Origin: Solidesulfovibrio aerotolerans
GTDB lineage: Bacteria; Desulfobacterota; Desulfovibrionia; Desulfovibrionales; Desulfovibrionaceae
Assembly (NCBI RefSeq): GCF_009856865.1
Contig: NZ_WVUD01000021.1
Location: 1 to 64,000, forward strand
DNA length: 64,000 nt
Reading direction: 5' to 3'
Under the pieces are notes generated by a model. That model was not told where the DNA came from. It ran no database searches and worked only from the letters and a program-made list of their open reading frames with translations. Of the stretch, positions 44,970 to 53,293 are shown piece after piece (position 1 is the stretch's first letter; every line of letters starts with the position of its first letter). Made by a program: the position numbers and the translations under genes.

Positions 44970-46718
44970 ATGCTGGTCTATAGCGTCATCGATATTGTCT
45001 TTTACCGGGCGTTTCTCAGTAAAATCTACCTCACCATCGGGGTCGATTACCGGTTTTTGACGCCTGAAGAAGCCCCGGCCGCCCTGGCCGCCGCCAATCC
45101 GCCACCCGATGTCGTGCTTATTCAGGATTCCTATGCCGGGGTGGCCTGCGCCCATCTTCTGGCCCAGATCCGCGCGACGGTGCAAACCCTTGGCACCGAA
45201 CTGCCCATCCTGTGCCTGCGCCCCTTTGACGAGACCCAGGAACAGTGCAGTCTGGCCTGCGCCCCGCTGGGTTCCGATCTGCATCCGGTCAACCGGCTGA
45301 ATCTGGCCCAGGTCCTGACCGACTTGAAAAACGCCTTGGCTGGCACCCCCTTGGCCGCAGCCGGTCCCCGGGAAATCCTTTTTGTCGATGGCGGCAGGAC
45401 GCTGCTCCATGTGGTGCGTGCGGCCCTGGCCGACAGCGGCTTTCGGGTGGTGTCCGCCCACGACGCCGAGACGGCCCTGACCCTGTGCCGCCAGCACGTG
45501 TTTGAACTGGTTCTCACCAGCGTGCTGCTGCCGGGCATGTCCGGATTGGATCTGTGCCGCCAGCTCAAGGAAGACAACCCGGGGCGGTATCTGCCGGTCG
45601 TCATCCTGTCGAGCAGCGACAATCCCATTGATGTGGACACGGCCTTTAACTGCGGGGCCGACGACTATCTGCTCAAGTCGTTTACCGCCGAGATGCTCTC
45701 GGACAAAGTTTGCGAGCACCTGGATGTGGCCGAGCGCAAACGGCACAACAAGATTCTGGTCGTCGATGACAGCAAGCTCATCCGGGAACTGTTGCGCCAC
45801 AGTTTCATCAAGAACGGCCACTGCGTCCTGACCGCCGAGAACGGAGCCAAAGCCCTGGAAATCGCCTTGGCAGAGCATCCCGACGTGGTGGTCACGGACA
45901 TCGAAATGCCAGAAATGGACGGGTACGCCCTGTGCGCGGCCATCCGCGACCATCAGGAACTGCGCAACACCCTGGTCGTCATCATGAGCGCCCGGGGCCG
46001 GGCCAGCGACATCAAACGCGGCGAGCGGCTTGGGGTCTCGCGCTATTTCGTCAAACCTTTTGACGTGGAAAAAATGCTCCTTGTGGTGGAACAGCTCCTG
46101 GGCGAGAGCTACCGCCACATTAAAAAGGAGTACGAGCACGTCTTATCGAGCATGTCGGCGCTTATTACGGCCCTGGAGGCCCGGGACGAATACACCAAGG
46201 GCCATACGGCCCGGGTGTCGCGCGTGGCCATGCGTCTGGGGCGGGCCATGGGGCTGAGCGAAAAGGAACAGCGCAACCTGGAAATCGGGGCCAACCTCCA
46301 CGACATCGGCAAGATCGGGGTGCGCGATGCGGTGCTTTTAAAACCCGGCCGCCTGAGCCCGGAGGAATACGCCAATATCCAGGAACATGCCGTTATCGGG
46401 GCGGAAATCCTGCGTCCCATCGTCTCTCTGGGTTCGGTGCTGCCGCTGATCCTGCTCCACCATGAGCGCTGGGACGGCCAGGGCTATCCCACGGCCATCT
46501 GCGGCGAGGCCATACCCCTTGGCGCACGCATCATTGCCATTGCCGACGCCTTTGACGCCATGACCACCGACCGGCCCTATCGCATCGGTATGCCGCTCAA
46601 ACGTGCCCTGGGCATCATACGGGAAGAGGCCGGGCGGCAGTTTTGCCCGATCTGCTCCGCCGCCTTTTTGCCCATGCTCGACGGCGTCGAGGCCCTGGGC
46701 GATCTCGCGGAAGCGTAA
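44970..46718 (+). CDS. Multi-receiver HD-GYP response regulator with a degenerate receiver
   Basis: A 582-residue protein. The N-terminal domain (about 1-120) looks like a receiver fold without clear acceptor residues. A second receiver (about 130-250) has VLTSVLLPGMSG where the usual acceptor Asp is Ser. A third receiver (about 265-385) is intact, with VVVTDIEMPEMDG. The HD-GYP domain (about 400-570) has LHDIGKIGV and HHERWDGQGYP, predicting cyclic di-GMP hydrolysis. So only one of three receivers should be phosphorylated. It is co-directional with the metallophosphoesterase gene. Confidence 0.9.
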   Translation: MLVYSVIDIVFYRAFLSKIYLTIGVDYRFLTPEEAPAALAAANPPPDVVLIQDSYAGVACAHLLAQIRATVQTLGTELPILCLRPFDETQEQCSLACAPLGSDLHPVNRLNLAQVLTDLKNALAGTPLAAAGPREILFVDGGRTLLHVVRAALADSGFRVVSAHDAETALTLCRQHVFELVLTSVLLPGMSGLDLCRQLKEDNPGRYLPVVILSSSDNPIDVDTAFNCGADDYLLKSFTAEMLSDKVCEHLDVAERKRHNKILVVDDSKLIRELLRHSFIKNGHCVLTAENGAKALEIALAEHPDVVVTDIEMPEMDGYALCAAIRDHQELRNTLVVIMSARGRASDIKRGERLGVSRYFVKPFDVEKMLLVVEQLLGESYRHIKKEYEHVLSSMSALITALEARDEYTKGHTARVSRVAMRLGRAMGLSEKEQRNLEIGANLHDIGKIGVRDAVLLKPGRLSPEEYANIQEHAVIGAEILRPIVSLGSVLPLILLHHERWDGQGYPTAICGEAIPLGARIIAIADAFDAMTTDRPYRIGMPLKRALGIIREEAGRQFCPICSAAFLPMLDGVEALGDLAEA

Positions 46719-46800
46719 CGTATTCTTTTCCTCCCCGCGCCTGGTTGCAGCGGGCTGCTCCCGCCGCCAGGCACACGCAAGCGCAACAGGATGTATTTTT

Positions 46801-47565
46801 ATGATTTTAGTGAGCTGGAACGTCAATGGCCTGCGGGCCGTGGTGCAAAAAGGGTTCTGGGAGTGGCTTGCCGCCAGCGGCGCGGATGTGGTCGGGGTGC
46901 AGGAGTCCAAAATCCAGACCGGCCATGAGGCGGATTTCGGCCACACCGACTCCTATAAGACCGTCTGGTCCAGTTCCACGGTCAAAAAGGGCTATTCCGG
47001 TGTGGGCTGCTTTTACCGGGTCGAGCCATTGTCCATTGTCAGGGAGCTACCCGATGCCGCGTTTACCGGGGAAGGGCGCGTGTTGCAGCTGGAATTTGAG
47101 GAGTTCTACTTTTTTAACATCTATTTCCCCAACGGCGGCCGGGGACCGGAACGGCTGGCCTACAAGCTCGGCTTTTACGACGCCTTTCTGAATCACGCCG
47201 AAACCCTGCGCCAGGTCAAGCCCATCGTGGTCTGCGGCGATTTCAACACCGCCCACACCGCCCTGGATCTGAAAAACGCCAAAGCCAATGAGAAAACATC
47301 GGGATTTTTGCCCGAGGAACGGGCCTGGCTCGACCGGTTCACGGCCGCCGGCTACGTGGATACGTTTCGCCTGTTCGAGACCGGGGGCGGCCACTATAGT
47401 TGGTGGGATTACCGCTTCAAGGCCCGGGAGCGCAATGTGGGCTGGCGCATTGATTATTTCTTCGTGTCGGAAGAACTGCGCCCCAAGGTCAAGCGGGCCT
47501 GGATCGACGCCACGGTCTTCGGTTCGGACCACTGTCCGGTGGGCCTGGAGATCGAGAGCCGTTAG
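46801..47565 (+). CDS. exoA: Exodeoxyribonuclease III
   Basis: A 254-residue AP endonuclease/3' exonuclease of the ExoIII family. Motifs are WNVNGLRA, GVQESKI, CGDFNTAHTALDL, YSWWDYRF and GSDHCPVGLEI with the catalytic His. An agga site lies 9 nt before the ATG. It works in base-excision repair with nth, which lies elsewhere in the window. Convergent with the SpeE-like gene. Confidence 0.96.
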   Translation: MILVSWNVNGLRAVVQKGFWEWLAASGADVVGVQESKIQTGHEADFGHTDSYKTVWSSSTVKKGYSGVGCFYRVEPLSIVRELPDAAFTGEGRVLQLEFEEFYFFNIYFPNGGRGPERLAYKLGFYDAFLNHAETLRQVKPIVVCGDFNTAHTALDLKNAKANEKTSGFLPEERAWLDRFTAAGYVDTFRLFETGGGHYSWWDYRFKARERNVGWRIDYFFVSEELRPKVKRAWIDATVFGSDHCPVGLEIESR

Positions 47566-47629
47566 GTTTTTGCAAAACGCCGGTGGGCCTGTCGGACGAG
47601 GCGCTCGGCCAGGACGCAGTCCTGCGGCG

Positions 47630-49108
47630 TCAGCCTTTTGCAAACAGCAGGGCGCACAGCCATTCCACCGGCGCATGGTCGTCGGTGAGCACCATCCCGC
47701 CGGCCACGGCCGACGCTTCCAGCCGTTTCTCCAGAAATCGCCGTTTCTCCGGGTCGCTGCCCAAAGGCAGGGGACCGGGGTGGTTTCTGGCCAGCAGCAT
47801 GATATTGCGGGCGGCCTGCGGCGAACCGGCGCTGTCCAGCGGATACAGGGCCACGTCGTCAAAGACGGCGGCAAAGGTGGCGGCCAGGGACCGGATAAAC
47901 CGTGCACCGTCGCCTTCCAGCGTCCCGATGGCATTGACGATGACCGTGCCCTGCGGTGTGAGGAGATGTTGCAACCGCTTGGCCGCTTCCCTGGTGACCA
48001 GATGAAAGGGCGGGGCGTAGTCCGTGCCGAAGGCGTCGAGGTAGATCAGATCGAAGGGGCCGCCGTCGCGGTTGATGACCATACGGGCGTCCTCGTGGAC
48101 GATGGTCAGGCCCGGGTGGGGCATAAGGCCGAAATGCTCCCGGGCCAGTTCGGTCACGCCGGGGTCGAGTTCCACCACCGTGACGGCGGCCTGGGGCCGC
48201 GCGGCCAGGACATGGCGGGGAAAACTGTAGGCCCCGCCGCCAAGGAGCAGCACCCGGGGAGCAGCCGGGGCCATCTCCAGGCCCAGGGTAAAAAATCGGG
48301 TGTAATCAAGGGCCAGTTCGTCCGGGGCGTCGGGGTACATGGCAGACTGGAAGCGCGAGGGGCCGGTGGTCATGACCCGGATGGGCCGGGCCGTTTCCGG
48401 GTTTAAGCCCTCATAGACCAGCACCCGGCCATAGGCCGTGTCCACGTCGTGGATGCCGGCCTCGGTAAGCAGGGCGTTTTGGGCCGTCAGCCACAGGCCG
48501 CCAAGGGCGATAACCGCCACGGCTGCGGCCTTGGCCCTGGCGTCGGCCCGGCTGGCGAGCAGCGAGACGGCAACCAGAAAGACCGCCGTGACCAGCAGGA
48601 TGGTGGTGGAACCCAGGGCGGCCACCAGCACGAACCCGGCGGCAAAGGTGCCGACGATGCTGCCCAGGGTGGAAAGGGCGTAGAGGCGTCCGGCCGTGGC
48701 TCCGACGGTTGCCGCATCGCCAAGGGCCAGGCGCACGGCGAATGGAGCCACCATGCCGAGCAAGCCGGCCGCCGGGGCAAACAGGAGCAGTGTGGCGGCA
48801 ATGACGCCCAGACGCGGCCCAAGGCCCTGGCCCATGAGAAAATCCAGCAGCAGGGCCTTGGTCACGGCCGTGGCGGCTGTAAACAGGGCGGCCAGCAAAA
48901 TGACCACCGACAGGGTCCGGGTCGAAGGCCTGCGGTCGGCAAGGCGCCCGCCCTGCCAGTAGCCCAGGGCCAACGCGGCCATGACCACGCCGATAAGCCC
49001 GGTCCAGACCACGATGGACGTGCCGAGAAACGGGGCCAGAATACGCGCGCCAACGATTTCCAGGACCATGACCGCCGCGCCGCAGCCAAAAACCACAAGC
49101 TCAAGCAT
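47630..49108 (-). CDS. Second membrane-fused spermidine-synthase-like protein
   Basis: A 492-residue protein: about ten membrane helices (about 1-225) of the transporter-like type, then a SpeE-like Rossmann domain (about 265-480) with LLLGGGAYSFPRHVL, TVVELDPGVTELARE and FDLIYLDAFGTDYAPPFHL. Here the catalytic-region Asp residues are better kept than in the 972-residue paralogue, and there is no TPR-like tail. The ATG at 49108 has GGTGGAG 6 nt upstream; the GTG at 49120 is part of that site. Real polyamine synthesis is uncertain. Confidence 0.78.
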   Translation of the reverse strand: MLELVVFGCGAAVMVLEIVGARILAPFLGTSIVVWTGLIGVVMAALALGYWQGGRLADRRPSTRTLSVVILLAALFTAATAVTKALLLDFLMGQGLGPRLGVIAATLLLFAPAAGLLGMVAPFAVRLALGDAATVGATAGRLYALSTLGSIVGTFAAGFVLVAALGSTTILLVTAVFLVAVSLLASRADARAKAAAVAVIALGGLWLTAQNALLTEAGIHDVDTAYGRVLVYEGLNPETARPIRVMTTGPSRFQSAMYPDAPDELALDYTRFFTLGLEMAPAAPRVLLLGGGAYSFPRHVLAARPQAAVTVVELDPGVTELAREHFGLMPHPGLTIVHEDARMVINRDGGPFDLIYLDAFGTDYAPPFHLVTREAAKRLQHLLTPQGTVIVNAIGTLEGDGARFIRSLAATFAAVFDDVALYPLDSAGSPQAARNIMLLARNHPGPLPLGSDPEKRRFLEKRLEASAVAGGMVLTDDHAPVEWLCALLFAKG

Positions 49109-49278
49109 GGGATGCTCCACCGATGCCCACGGTGCCGGGCATCGTTACAGGATTGTTGCTCTTAACCGGCTCTCCCGGGCACCGTAAAGGGGGCGGGCGG
49201 ATTGTTTTTGACCAGGACCGCCCCTGTGCGGTAGCGTAAGGAAATATCCTTAAGACACCCAGGCAGGGAGGGTTCTCG

Positions 49279-49992
49279 ATGAAACGGTATTTGATGGCGA
49301 TGGCAGTGGCGGCGGTAACGATTTCCATGGCGACGGCGGCCATGGCCTTTTCCGGTGGTGCCGGCATTGGTGCCGACGAAGCGCTTGGCCGCCTCAAGGA
49401 AGGCAATACCCGCTACATCGGCGGGGCAGCGGTGGGGCCGCGTCAGGACGCCGCCCGGCGGCATGAAACGGCGACCGGCGGGCAGCATCCTTTTGCCACG
49501 GTCCTTTCGTGCGCCGATTCCCGGGTTCCGGTCGAAGTCGTTTTCGACCAGGGCGTGGGCGACGTCTTTGTGGTGCGCGTGGCCGGCAACGTGGCCAATA
49601 CCGACGAAATCGGCACCATCGAATACGGGGCCGAGCATCTGGGCGTGCCGTTGGTCGTGGTCCTGGCCCATACCAAGTGCGGCGCGGTCACGGCGGTGGT
49701 CAAAAACGAGCATGTCACGGAAAACATCGGCAAGCTCGTGGCCCCCATCGTGCCGGCGGTGGCTGGCGTGAAAAAGCGCTTTGTCTCGGCAGACATGGAC
49801 GAACTGATCAGCCGCTCCATCGAAGCCAACATGTGGCAGGCCATTGACGATATGTACACCAAGAGCCCGCTGCTCAAAAAGATGGCCGCCGACGGCAAGA
49901 TCAAGGTGGTTGGCGCGCTCTACGACATTGATTCCGGCAATGTGCGCTGGTTCGGGGAGCATCCCTCCAACGCCACGCTGCTTGGCAACTAG
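49279..49992 (+). CDS. Exported beta-class carbonic anhydrase
   Basis: A 237-residue protein with a signal peptide (MKRYLMAMAVAAVTISMATA, then AMAF) and a beta-carbonic-anhydrase domain. The zinc and catalytic residues are in SCADSRVP and HTKCGAV. The enzyme interconverts CO2 and bicarbonate, here most likely in the periplasm, which would suit CO2 released by formate or lactate oxidation. gggaggg precedes the ATG. A 12-bp inverted repeat lies just after the stop and a strong terminator about 120 nt later. Confidence 0.92.
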   Translation: MKRYLMAMAVAAVTISMATAAMAFSGGAGIGADEALGRLKEGNTRYIGGAAVGPRQDAARRHETATGGQHPFATVLSCADSRVPVEVVFDQGVGDVFVVRVAGNVANTDEIGTIEYGAEHLGVPLVVVLAHTKCGAVTAVVKNEHVTENIGKLVAPIVPAVAGVKKRFVSADMDELISRSIEANMWQAIDDMYTKSPLLKKMAADGKIKVVGALYDIDSGNVRWFGEHPSNATLLGN

Positions 49993-49998
49993 TGAGGC

Positions 49999-50030
49999 AT
50001 TCACAAAAAAGAGTTCTATTTTTTGTGAAT
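49999..50030. repeat. Perfect 12-bp AT-rich inverted repeat
   Basis: attcacaaaaaa (49999-50010) and ttttttgtgaat (50019-50030) are exact complements with an 8-nt loop, starting 6 nt after the carbonic anhydrase stop. It may be a first weak terminator or an operator. Confidence 0.65.
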
Positions 50031-50036
50031 AAAGAG

Positions 50037-50096
50037 CATAAATTAAAAGTGTTGGTTTATTGCTGGCCAAGCCGGCAATGAGCGGACGCAACGCGT
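50037..50096. repeat. 60-bp element related to 62819-62878
   Basis: Ungapped alignment with 62819-62878 gives about 41 of 60 identical bases; both begin near cataaat and contain gtgttg and cgcaac. The copy here includes a short stem (tgctggc / gccggca). Confidence 0.45.
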
Positions 50097-50115
50097 ATGG
50101 CGATTTGGCCATTCC

Positions 50116-50145
50116 AGGCGGCTCCCCAAGGAGCCGCCTTTTTTT
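50116..50145 (+). terminator. Rho-independent terminator
   Basis: A 10-bp stem (aggcggctcc / ggagccgcct) with a 4-nt loop is followed by a T7 run. It ends the carbonic anhydrase transcript or a short transcript beginning after it. Confidence 0.92.
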
Positions 50146-50327
50146 GTGCGCCCTGGCAGGTGCAGTGCCGGGGCTTGAGCCCTTTTCCCAGGCGGGCTTC
50201 AGCCGGAGCCGGCCAGACCAGGGCGGCCAACATGCGGCGACTCTGCCGGCGGCGTTGGTTGGTGGTGTCTGTTGCGGTGTAATGCAACGACAGAATCAGA
50301 AAAATCCCTTCAAACCGGCGCGTTTCA

Positions 50328-50753
50328 CTAATCCCACAGGCCGGAATGGGTGAAATGCAAGGTTTTGCGTTTGCATTGCGGGCAGTAATAGCCGCCATCC
50401 GTAAGGGTGAGGGTCATGTTTTTTTGGGCGATGTTCCAGGAAGCCACGGTTTCCCCCGGACCCTGTGGCGCAAGGGCTGGGTCGGCATACGACGTGATGT
50501 CCCCGTGGGGACAGTCGCGGGGGCGCGCCATGGGATCAAGGACGTTAAAAAGGACCAGTTGCCCGGTCGCCTGGCACAAGCCTGGAAACAGGCACACGGT
50601 TTTAAAATTCGCAAAGCCGCCGAAAAGGGGCAGCGACGGGCGGGAGTAGCCGCAGGAACAGGCGGCGCTGACCAGCGTCCCGGCTGGAAGGGGACGGGGA
50701 TAACCGGCAAGGAAAGCAACAAGGATGAGGACGGCGGTCAGATGTAAGCGCAT
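50328..50753 (-). CDS. Small exported Cys-containing protein (hypothetical)
   Basis: A 141-residue protein with a signal peptide (MRLHLTAVLILVAFLAGYPR). The mature part has an AACSCGYS motif, further single cysteines, and a C-terminal YYCPQCKR pair that looks like half a zinc ribbon or a disulfide. CAGGAG precedes the ATG at 50753; the open frame upstream of it is spurious. No family recognised. Confidence 0.65.
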   Translation of the reverse strand: MRLHLTAVLILVAFLAGYPRPLPAGTLVSAACSCGYSRPSLPLFGGFANFKTVCLFPGLCQATGQLVLFNVLDPMARPRDCPHGDITSYADPALAPQGPGETVASWNIAQKNMTLTLTDGGYYCPQCKRKTLHFTHSGLWD

Positions 50754-51083
50754 CGCGAATCTCCTGGCGCCAAGCACCTGGCGAAGCGGTGGGGCGGCAG
50801 TGCCGTGCGGCAGCCTTTTGCCCGACAGCGAAATATTCCAGGGCTTCAGGCGAAGTGTCGGGGGCGGCAGAGCCGGCTGCGGTGGCCTGTTGGGCCGGGC
50901 AGCGTACATTTTTTGAGGATAATCGATTTTCTGATTTGGTCAAAGGCCTGCGGTGCAGGCTGGCCGTACCGTTTTCGGCAATTGCTGCCGTCCGGGTGTC
51001 GCTGCCTGAGCCGCTGCGTCAGTTGGACAGTGCGGCGCAAACGACCGTGGTGCGGGACCGTACACACGGAGGCGCGGGAGGAC

Positions 51084-51101
51084 GGGGGCCGCGAGGCCCC
51101 C
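51084..51101 (-). terminator. GC-rich hairpin downstream of tunR
   Basis: A 7-bp stem (gggggcc / ggccccc) with a 4-nt loop lies 13 nt beyond the tunR stop in the direction of tunR transcription. There is no clear T-run. It is similar in style to the hairpin at 42784. Confidence 0.5.
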
Positions 51102-51114
51102 GCAGCAATGCGTT

Positions 51115-51540
51115 TTACGGAATGTTGATGATGACGCTAAAGGCCTTAAAGAAAAACCAGACCGGGTCGCCTTCCTTAAGATCCAGACTCTCCACGGATT
51201 CGGCTGTGATCAGCGCGCACATGGGTGTGCCGTCCAAAAGTTCGCCCATAAGCTCCACCGCCACGCCATCGCCACGAATTCCGGTCACCCGGCCGGGAAA
51301 ACAGTTGCGGGCGCTGGTCTTGGCCCGAAATTCGTCCTTGGCCACCAACACCCAGGGGGCTTTGACCAAGGCGGTGATGGGATCGGATTCGGACAGGCCG
51401 AGCCGCTCGAAACTTTCGTTGGTGATGACCGAAACCACTTCCTGGCTGGTCGAGGTCGTCAGGGATATTTCGGTGAACAGCGGACTCTTGCGTACGCTGG
51501 AAACGGTGCCGAAAAAGGTGTTGCGGGCGCTGGTTTTCAT
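51115..51540 (-). other. Possible internal gene: free tandem molbindin from within tunR
   Basis: In frame with tunR, the ATG at 51540 is preceded by AAGGAG with a 6-nt spacer, a better ribosome site than that of tunR itself. Translation from here gives a 141-residue tandem Mop protein, the size of a stand-alone di-molbindin. It may be coincidence of the encoded Lys-Glu-Ser-Arg, so confidence is limited. Confidence 0.4.
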
Positions 51541-52296
51541 GCGGCTCTCCTTGGCGACGCAGCGGCTTATGATGCGCTGGCAGTCCTTGTCGGAAAATGA
51601 GCAATAGATGGAAGTCAGGACGACGCTGGAATGGCCGAGAAGCATCTGGACCACAGGCAGGGGGACGCCGCTGCGCAGGAGTTCAACGGCCCGGGAATGG
51701 CGCAGCGTCGTGGGACTGACCCGGCCCGGCGGCAGACCGGCGCGTCTGGCTTGTTCGTAGAGTTTTCGCCGTACGAATCCGGGATCAAGGCTAAACAATT
51801 CCCCTCGCAGGGACCGGTTCAGCGGACTGCTGATAAATCGCTCGACATCATTGAGAAAATCACGCGGCATAACCACTTTGCGCGGTCCGTCCTCGCTACG
51901 CGATCCGGGAAAACTGATCGTACCCCGGGCCATGTCGATGTCGGTGCGCTCGTTGACGGCCAACACCTCGCCGAGTTTGGCACCGCTTAAGCGCAGCATG
52001 ACATAGACCAGACGCATGCGTTCCCTGGCTCGTCGGATGGACGGGGTGCGGCCGGTATCGCGCCAGGAGATAAAAGCCTGGGTCAGGCGGGTCAGTTCTT
52101 CGTCGTCCAGGTAGCGGATACCCGTTGGCACTGTAAAAAGCGCCGCTTGACAGGCTGTGGTGTGGGACTGGCGACGTGCTCCCTCACCCACATCCTTTCG
52201 GGCCAGGGTGGTGGCGGCGTGCTCGTAGAGGCGGCGCAGGGTCGGCGCATCCAATCGGTTGACCAGTTCGAAGATATTTTCTTCTGCTGTGCTCAT
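51115..52296 (-). CDS. tunR: TunR-type molybdate/tungstate-responsive regulator (integrase-like domain plus two Mop domains)
   Basis: A 393-residue protein. The N-terminal part (about 1-250) is a tyrosine-recombinase fold: LSGAKLGEVLAV in box I, where the catalytic Arg appears to be Lys; TTLRHSRAVELL in box II, lacking the first His; and LLGHSSVVLTSIYCSF. So it probably binds DNA without recombining it. Two Mop/TOBE molybdate-binding domains follow (253-322 and 326-393), each opening with KTSARN. This is the layout of the TunR family of sulfate reducers, which control tungstate and molybdate uptake. It is divergent from the mod-type operon. A strong internal start occurs at 51540. Ligand preference between W and Mo is not visible. 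Confidence 0.88.
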   Translation of the reverse strand: MSTAEENIFELVNRLDAPTLRRLYEHAATTLARKDVGEGARRQSHTTACQAALFTVPTGIRYLDDEELTRLTQAFISWRDTGRTPSIRRARERMRLVYVMLRLSGAKLGEVLAVNERTDIDMARGTISFPGSRSEDGPRKVVMPRDFLNDVERFISSPLNRSLRGELFSLDPGFVRRKLYEQARRAGLPPGRVSPTTLRHSRAVELLRSGVPLPVVQMLLGHSSVVLTSIYCSFSDKDCQRIISRCVAKESRMKTSARNTFFGTVSSVRKSPLFTEISLTTSTSQEVVSVITNESFERLGLSESDPITALVKAPWVLVAKDEFRAKTSARNCFPGRVTGIRGDGVAVELMGELLDGTPMCALITAESVESLDLKEGDPVWFFFKAFSVIINIP

Positions 52297-52573
52297 GGTT
52301 AAACGCTGTAGCGTGGCACCTGTGTGTTGTAAAGCATAAGAGACCTGTGTCACGAATAATACTGCTGACGTGTTAGTTTTTAATGTTTGGACAGAAAAGA
52401 GGGTGTCACGAAATTTATATTCTACGTGAGAGCGACATGCGTTGGCTGTTTCACTATCACGGGTAGTATTAAATTCATGAGGCTGGATTCCTTTGCGAGT
52501 TGTTGTAAAGTGCCCGTGTCGTTCCCGCTGCAAGCTTCGCAGCCTGTCGCCGCAGGAACGCCAAGGAGGTAGT
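52297..52573. promoter_or_regulatory. Divergent control region of tunR and the mod-type operon, with repeated motifs
   Basis: AT-rich intergenic DNA. gtgtcacgaa occurs twice (52347-52356 and 52403-52412), and tgttgtaaag twice (52325-52334 and 52501-52510). taatact and agtatta (near 52358 and 52464) form a loose inverted pair. These are candidates for TunR or another regulator. The TunR consensus was not available for comparison. Confidence 0.5.
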
Positions 52574-53293
52574 ATGGCCACGTTCGTTTGCATCCACGGA
52601 GCGTTTCAGGGCGGCTGGGTCTGGAAGGACACCGCCCGGACCCTGGCCGCCCTGGGGCACACCGCCCTGGCTCCAACGCTGTCCGGCTGCGGCCACCATG
52701 CCCATGCCATCATGGGGCCGGGACTTGGACTTGAAGCCTTTCGGCGCGATGTCACCTCTTTTTTTGCCCTGGAAGATCTCGAAGAAGCCATTTTGGTGGC
52801 CCACAGCTATTCCGGGCTGATCTGCGCCGCTGCCATGGCCGAACTTGCGCCCAGACTGGCCGCCACGGTCTACGTGGACGCGCTGTTGCCGCTGCCGGGC
52901 CGCAGTTTTGCCGAGATGGCCGGTGCGCCCTTCCAGGCCATGCTGGCGGCCCGGATCCGCGACGGCTGGCTGGTCAACCCCTGGGATGCGCCCATGTTTG
53001 GTGTCGCCGGGGATGAGCGGGCGCAGTGGTTTCTCTCCCGGCTGTTCCCGTTTCCGCTGGCCGCCTTTACCGACGCGACTGCGCCCGGGGAGACCGAGTT
53101 CCCGCAACACCGCCATTACGTGCGCTGCACCGCCAACCCCAATCCCATGCTGGCCGCCAACGCCGCCCGGGCCGAAGGGCTTGGCTTTGCCATGCACGCC
53201 ATCGACTCTGGCCACTGCCCCCAGTTGACGGCTCCGGTGGAACTGGCCCGGGTGCTGGCCGCCATCGCTGCGACGCTGGGCGGAACGGACTGA
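52574..53293 (+). CDS. Alpha/beta hydrolase
   Basis: A 239-residue cytoplasmic alpha/beta-hydrolase. It has the oxyanion region CIHGAFQGGWVW, the nucleophile elbow VAHSYSGLI with Ser, and a late His in IDSGHCPQL. It resembles the salicylate-esterase/hydroxynitrile-lyase-like group; the substrate is unknown. A strong aaggagg precedes the ATG. It is the first gene of the operon with the mod-type ATPase, whose start overlaps its stop by 1 nt (TGATG). A hydrolase in a molybdate/tungstate operon is unusual. Confidence 0.88.
   Translation: MATFVCIHGAFQGGWVWKDTARTLAALGHTALAPTLSGCGHHAHAIMGPGLGLEAFRRDVTSFFALEDLEEAILVAHSYSGLICAAAMAELAPRLAATVYVDALLPLPGRSFAEMAGAPFQAMLAARIRDGWLVNPWDAPMFGVAGDERAQWFLSRLFPFPLAAFTDATAPGETEFPQHRHYVRCTANPNPMLAANAARAEGLGFAMHAIDSGHCPQLTAPVELARVLAAIAATLGGTD

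Larger units (their letters stand above)
49993..50327. other. Intergenic region: inverted repeat, repeat-family element and terminator
   Basis: Besides the three marked elements (49999-50030, 50037-50096, 50116-50145), positions 50146-50327 show nothing beyond GC-rich DNA. The stretch from about 50037 to the terminator at 50145 could be a short independent transcript. Confidence 0.4.

Noticed and set aside
49162-50112. 316-codon minus-strand frame opposite the carbonic anhydrase
   Set aside because: Antisense shadow of a gene with intact zinc motifs and signal peptide; runs through the terminator.
51115-52296. Phage integrase or mobile element
   Set aside because: The recombinase-like domain lacks key catalytic residues and is fused to two Mop domains beside a mod-type operon. 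No att sites, excisionase or phage genes are nearby; the TunR reading fits better.
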